Source: Bacteroidales bacterium
GTDB taxonomy: Bacteria; Bacteroidota; Bacteroidia; Bacteroidales; CG2-30-32-10
NCBI GenBank assembly: GCA_035353855.1
Contig: DAOQAK010000070.1
Coordinates: forward strand, 1-17,177
Direction: 5' to 3'
Length of the DNA stretch: 17,177 nt
The position numbers and the translations under genes are program-made. This document shows positions 14,507-17,177 of this stretch, piece after piece (positions within the stretch are counted from its first letter, which is position 1; each line of letters opens with the position of its first letter). The notes under the pieces were generated by a model. That model was not told the DNA's origin, made no database searches, and saw nothing but the letters and a program-made list of their open reading frames with translations.

Positions 14507-14872
14507 CTATTTTTCTTCTTTTTCAATCCTCCTTCTGACCGGGCGCTTGTGTTCGCTTTTACGGATGCGTCCTACTTTTTCATACTCGTTGCTGTCGTGC
14601 CCGTAAACCGAAGCCACAGCATCAACTATCCGCAGGTTCATTTCACGCAAATCGGATTCTTTCTTCAGAAAATCGTTGAGGGCAGCATCGGTCTGTGAAA
14701 GCAGTTCGTTATAGCTGTCCAACATGTTTTCGATATCCTGGATGGCTGTTTCGTAAGTGGCAACCGATAAGTTATTACCAAAATCGATGGTTGCCGAAAT
14801 TGCTTTAAGTCCTGCCAGCCTTTTCTTTGCGTTATCAATAACCTTGGAAGTTATTCTTTTTTTCCTTGACAT
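14507..14872 (-). CDS. Small charged helical protein, function unknown
   Basis: This 121-residue protein starts MSRKKRITSKVIDNAKKRLAG. I chose the ATG at 14872 because AAGGAGGTG ends 6 nt upstream; the GTG at 14881 lies inside that Shine-Dalgarno sequence. The protein is basic at the start, helical and coiled-coil-like in the middle (TYETAIQDIENMLDSYNELL, then AALNDFLKKESDLREMNLRI), then VYGHDSNEYEKVGRIRKSEH and a very charged end KRPVRRRIEKEEK. From memory, small proteins with a 'YGxDSxEYExxGxxRKSExKRP' end occur in Bacteroidota and cyanobacteria without known function. It has its own leader hairpin, Shine-Dalgarno sequence and terminator, so it is a stand-alone transcription unit and surely a real gene. 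Confidence 0.85.
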   Translation of the reverse strand: MSRKKRITSKVIDNAKKRLAGLKAISATIDFGNNLSVATYETAIQDIENMLDSYNELLSQTDAALNDFLKKESDLREMNLRIVDAVASVYGHDSNEYEKVGRIRKSEHKRPVRRRIEKEEK

Positions 14873-14878
14873 ATTAAA

Positions 14879-14887
14879 CACCTCCTT
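14879..14887 (-). promoter_or_regulatory. Shine-Dalgarno sequence AAGGAGGTG
   Basis: Nine consecutive bases complementary to the 16S anti-SD tail, with 6 nt (8 nt from GGAGG) to the ATG at 14872. It decides the start of the 121-residue protein. Confidence 0.85.
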
Positions 14888-14894
14888 TTTTTAA

Positions 14895-14915
14895 GAAGCC
14901 TTTTTCCCCGGCTTC
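14895..14915 (-). promoter_or_regulatory. Leader hairpin just upstream of the Shine-Dalgarno sequence
   Basis: On the minus strand ggaagcc-type arm gaagcc pairs with ggcttc (14915-14910 with 14900-14895) around a 9-nt loop ggggaaaaa, and is followed by ttaaaaaaa and the Shine-Dalgarno sequence. It may stabilise the mRNA 5' end or regulate translation. No promoter was recognised further upstream. Confidence 0.5.
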
Positions 14916-15187
14916 CATATTATTAACGGATATAGATTGTGAAATATTGCCTGAACGGAGAAAATATGTTTGAAGCCGGAATTGAGAAGTGGAAATTGAA
15001 GGTTCTTTATTCAGTCTTCCTGCATCTGAATTTATAAACTAAATACTTCGGTCTTTGGACTTAGACTTCTGGTTTCTGACTTTTGATGTCGGAAGCAAAT
15101 ACTCATGCAGTAAGACCGGAATATACCAGCTACTATCGGAATGCTTTAATGTTCTTATTGAACTTTTATTTGTTTGAACCGGTTGAA

Positions 15188-15231
15188 TTAATGTTCGGCT
15201 TGTTTGCCAAAGCAAACAAGCCGAACGTTAA
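15188..15231 (+). repeat. Long near-perfect hairpin (20-bp stem, 4-nt loop)
   Basis: gttcggcttgtttgc (15193-15207) and gcaaacaagccgaac (15212-15226) are exact reverse complements around caaa; the stem extends outward through one G-U pair to 15188/15231. There is no T-run on either side, so it is not a simple terminator. The gene-free stretch 14916-15639 holds this, the three-hairpin element at 15448-15539 and low-complexity 'gactt'-type sequence near 15050-15090; no gene is supported. Confidence 0.85.
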
Positions 15232-15447
15232 AGTAAATAAACAGAATACTTATTTGGTTATATCAACTAACTAAACATTCGGGTTGTATACTAACGAAAA
15301 CAGTTTATATGGTTACATAACAGCATCGAATATGAATGATTTCTGCCTGTTCGATTTTTTAATGTTAAAATTTGGATATATATGATATTGTTTAATATAT
15401 TCGTTCCATTATTAAATTAACAGTTCAGTAAATTTTTAGTAAATTTT

Positions 15448-15539
15448 GGGCTAAAGCCTAATTTCATTGAGTTTTATTAACCCCGACCTTAAGGTCGGGG
15501 CTATTATGAAACCCACAATTATCAAGGATTTTAGTCCTT
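15448..15539 (+). repeat. Three-hairpin intergenic element
   Basis: Three palindromes are spaced about 37-41 nt centre to centre: ggctaaagcc (15449-15458), ccccgacc-ttaa-ggtcgggg (15481-15500, perfect) and aaggattttagtcctt (15524-15539). The outer two share the CTAAAG / TTTAG theme. From memory, elements with 'gctaaagc' ends and a variable GC-rich middle palindrome are frequent between genes in Bacteroidota. It ends 100 nt before the esterase gene. Confidence 0.7.
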
Positions 15540-15584
15540 ACATAAAAAAATTACCGAACTATTGAAATAAAGAGTTTAAATTTA

Positions 15585-15592
15585 TTATTTTG
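15585..15592 (+). promoter_or_regulatory. Possible -7 element of the esterase gene
   Basis: TTATTTTG matches TAnnTTTG at 7 of 8 positions, and TTG at 15562-15564 is close to the expected -33 position. The leader would be about 40 nt. Confidence 0.35.
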
Positions 15593-15639
15593 TAAAATAT
15601 AAAATCTGTTTTATTTACCCAAAAAAATTCTGTCATAAA

Positions 15640-16866
15640 ATGAAAAAGCTTTTATTTGTTTTTGTAGCGCTAATGGTTTATTCCGGTGGAAATCTTATTG
15701 CACAGGCTGATTGTTCGGGAGGGCGTTATCTTGATAGCCTTTTTTCCGTTGATGTTACAAATGATATAGTTTATGGTCATAACTATAATTACCTTGGAAT
15801 TTATTCTACCTTAAAGATGGATGTTTACCAGCCGCATGGCGATGTGGCAGAAAAACGCCCTTTGATAATTATTGCTCCCGGTGGTAGTTTTATTTTTGAG
15901 GATAAACAGGATTATACAACAGTTACATTGTGTGAAAAATTTGCATCATTAGGTTATGTTACGGTAGGCATGGATTACCGTGTTGGTGTATCGCTGCCAA
16001 CGCAGGCTCAATTCAGGACAGCATTGTATAGGGCAACACATGATATGCGTGCGGTAGTCAGGTATTTCAAACAGGATGCTGCTACTGTCAATACTTATAA
16101 AGTTGACACCAGCATTATTATAGTGGGTGGCAGCTCGGCAGGGGCAATTACTGCATTGCATGTGGGTTATCTCGACAAAATATCGGAAATACTTTCCCAG
16201 GATATAGATACAACCGGAATGGGTGGAGTGGAAGGCTTATCGGGTAATCAGGGGTATTCGAGCAAAGTAAATTATATTGTAAATCTATGTGGCGCATTGG
16301 GTGATACAATATTTCTTGAGCCCGGTGATATTCCTGTAATAAGTATGCACGGCACAAATGATAATACGGTTCCTTACGCATCAGGGTCGGCATTGAGTAT
16401 TGTTCCTGTTGACGGTAGTGCAACTATTAAAATCCGTGCCGACCATGTAGGTGTGCAAAATCCTTTTTATTCTTTTATCGGGGCCGACCATGTGCCGTAT
16501 GATTCTGGTTCAAATGCTACGTCATATATTTTATACATGGATACTACTTTTACATTTATTCGTGATAATTTGTATAACTGGATTTGCAGCGGTTATACTG
16601 ATATAAACGAAAATAATTTACCTGCTTCAATAACTGTTTCGCCTAATCCATTCACCGATTATACAGAAATATATTCATCGCTTCCTTTACAGAATGCATC
16701 TCTTGAAATATTCGATATTACAGGGAAAGAAGTATTTCAATTAAATAATATTAATGATAACAGAATCATAATACACAGGAGCGGCATGCCTGCAGGAATA
16801 TATTTTTATAAATTATCAGGGCAAAATAAGAAACCTGTAAGTTCCGGTAAGTTAGCGATACAGTAA
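15640..16866 (+). CDS. Secreted alpha/beta hydrolase (esterase) with T9SS C-terminal sorting domain
   Basis: This protein has 408 residues. The signal peptide MKKLLFVFVALMVYSGGNLIAQ leads to the periplasm. The hydrolase domain (about 25-315) has the oxyanion motif APGGSF (79-84), nucleophile motif GGSSAG (163-168, S166), a likely acid D241 in HGTNDNTVPY and base H284 in GADHVPY. It is closest to carboxylesterase/BD-FAE-like enzymes acting on acyl or feruloyl esters; the substrate is unproven. The C-terminal 75-80 residues are a type A sorting domain: ITVSPNPFTDYTEI, ASLEIFDITGKEVFQL, then MPAGIYFYKLSGQ and a basic KLAIQ end. This directs export across the outer membrane by the type IX system, after which it is usually cleaved. 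It is a single gene. Confidence 0.92.
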   Translation: MKKLLFVFVALMVYSGGNLIAQADCSGGRYLDSLFSVDVTNDIVYGHNYNYLGIYSTLKMDVYQPHGDVAEKRPLIIIAPGGSFIFEDKQDYTTVTLCEKFASLGYVTVGMDYRVGVSLPTQAQFRTALYRATHDMRAVVRYFKQDAATVNTYKVDTSIIIVGGSSAGAITALHVGYLDKISEILSQDIDTTGMGGVEGLSGNQGYSSKVNYIVNLCGALGDTIFLEPGDIPVISMHGTNDNTVPYASGSALSIVPVDGSATIKIRADHVGVQNPFYSFIGADHVPYDSGSNATSYILYMDTTFTFIRDNLYNWICSGYTDINENNLPASITVSPNPFTDYTEIYSSLPLQNASLEIFDITGKEVFQLNNINDNRIIIHRSGMPAGIYFYKLSGQNKKPVSSGKLAIQ

Positions 16867-16930
16867 GATAAATTGAATAATAATATTTGTGTATTTCAGC
16901 GCCCTTCCGAAGGTTTTCCTTTCTCTGGTG

Positions 16931-16978
16931 GCACTCGTTAGCTTTGTTTGTGCTCGTTTAACGAAGTGTAACGAGTGC
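16931..16978 (+). repeat. Inverted repeat around ACTCGTTA
   Basis: gcactcgtta (16931-16940) and taacgagtgc (16969-16978) are exact 10-nt reverse complements 28 nt apart; the space between also contains gctcgttta-acgaa, a further related inverted pair. The core actcgtt is shared with the hairpin arm at 7812-7820. No gene is seen in 16867-17177. Confidence 0.65.
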
Positions 16979-17015
16979 AAATATGTACAAATTATTGCGT
17001 CATACTTAGGTTTAT

Positions 17016-17124
17016 AGTTTATAGGTTGTGCGGCTTGTTAAGTAAAAAGTCAAAAGTTAATTGTAAAAAATATTTCTCTATCAACCTACTACTCTCAACC
17101 AAACCAGTTGCCATCAACCTATAA
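17016..17124 (+). repeat. Interspersed bipartite repeat, copy B
   Basis: agtttataggttgtgcggct begins the first block (17016-17042), gtcaaaagtt follows at 17049-17058, and tcaaccaaaccagttgcc is at 17095-17112. The ends ttataggttg (17019-17028) and caacctataa (17115-17124) are perfect 10-nt inverted repeats, so this copy is a closed palindromic unit of about 106 nt. Compare copy A at 1621-1761. Confidence 0.7.
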
Positions 17125-17177
17125 TTGGAGTTTCCTCAGGAAAAAAGCAGGGAAAAATCAAAACGCTTTAATAGTGT

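Noticed and set aside
14873..14881. GTG start at 14881 for the 121-residue protein
   Set aside because: That GTG is part of the Shine-Dalgarno sequence AAGGAGGTG, which positions the ATG at 14872.
15083..15274. 63-codon plus-strand open frame
   Set aside because: It runs through the 20-bp hairpin at 15188-15231, so its second half is dictated by the palindrome; no ribosome binding site or conserved motif.

Overview
This window looks like a chromosomal segment of a member of the Bacteroidota, probably an environmental Bacteroidia lineage. It is AT-rich. Several promoters fit the Bacteroidota pattern TTTG-N19-TAnnTTTG, and most genes lack a Shine-Dalgarno sequence. There is an rpmG / DUF4295 / ftsY / rimO block typical of the phylum, and one secreted enzyme carries a C-terminal type IX secretion (T9SS) sorting domain.

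Layout. Positions 1-1600: tRNA-Lys(UUU) on the minus strand, divergent from a classical SDR oxidoreductase and a small cytosolic protein with a BamE/SmpA-like motif. Positions 1800-5640: the conserved core, with xerD on the minus strand divergent from rpmG, the DUF4295 protein (probably bL38), ftsY and rimO. A strong terminator separates the two ribosomal genes from ftsY. Positions 5640-7690: an accessory segment with a signal-peptide outer-membrane-barrel-like gene that carries two simple-sequence tracts, a 3' remnant of a second, diverged rimO, and a proline-iminopeptidase-like alpha/beta hydrolase. Positions 8097-11293: a same-strand cluster of a YdjI-like SPFH/GYF_2 protein, a YdjG-like double zinc-ribbon membrane protein and a secreted MORN-repeat protein. 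Positions 11526-14872: two minus-strand genes, an 875-residue DUF4062 plus STAND-like protein (possible immunity/defence protein) and a 121-residue unknown with its own terminator. Positions 15640-16866: a secreted T9SS-sorted esterase.

Intergenic DNA is rich in palindromic repeats. One family has a constant 11-nt loop and stems that differ in sequence but stay complementary; it occurs at about 1.7, 4.25, 4.29 and 11.46 kb. There are also a three-hairpin element, a periodic palindrome, a long perfect hairpin and a bipartite repeat present near both ends of the window.

The strongest leads are the DUF4062-STAND-like protein with a lysine-less P-loop, the covarying hairpin family, the displaced rimO 3' end, the simple-sequence tracts in the barrel gene, and two genes with near-perfect Shine-Dalgarno sequences in a phylum that generally does not use them. 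All functional assignments come from motif reading only; no database search was run.
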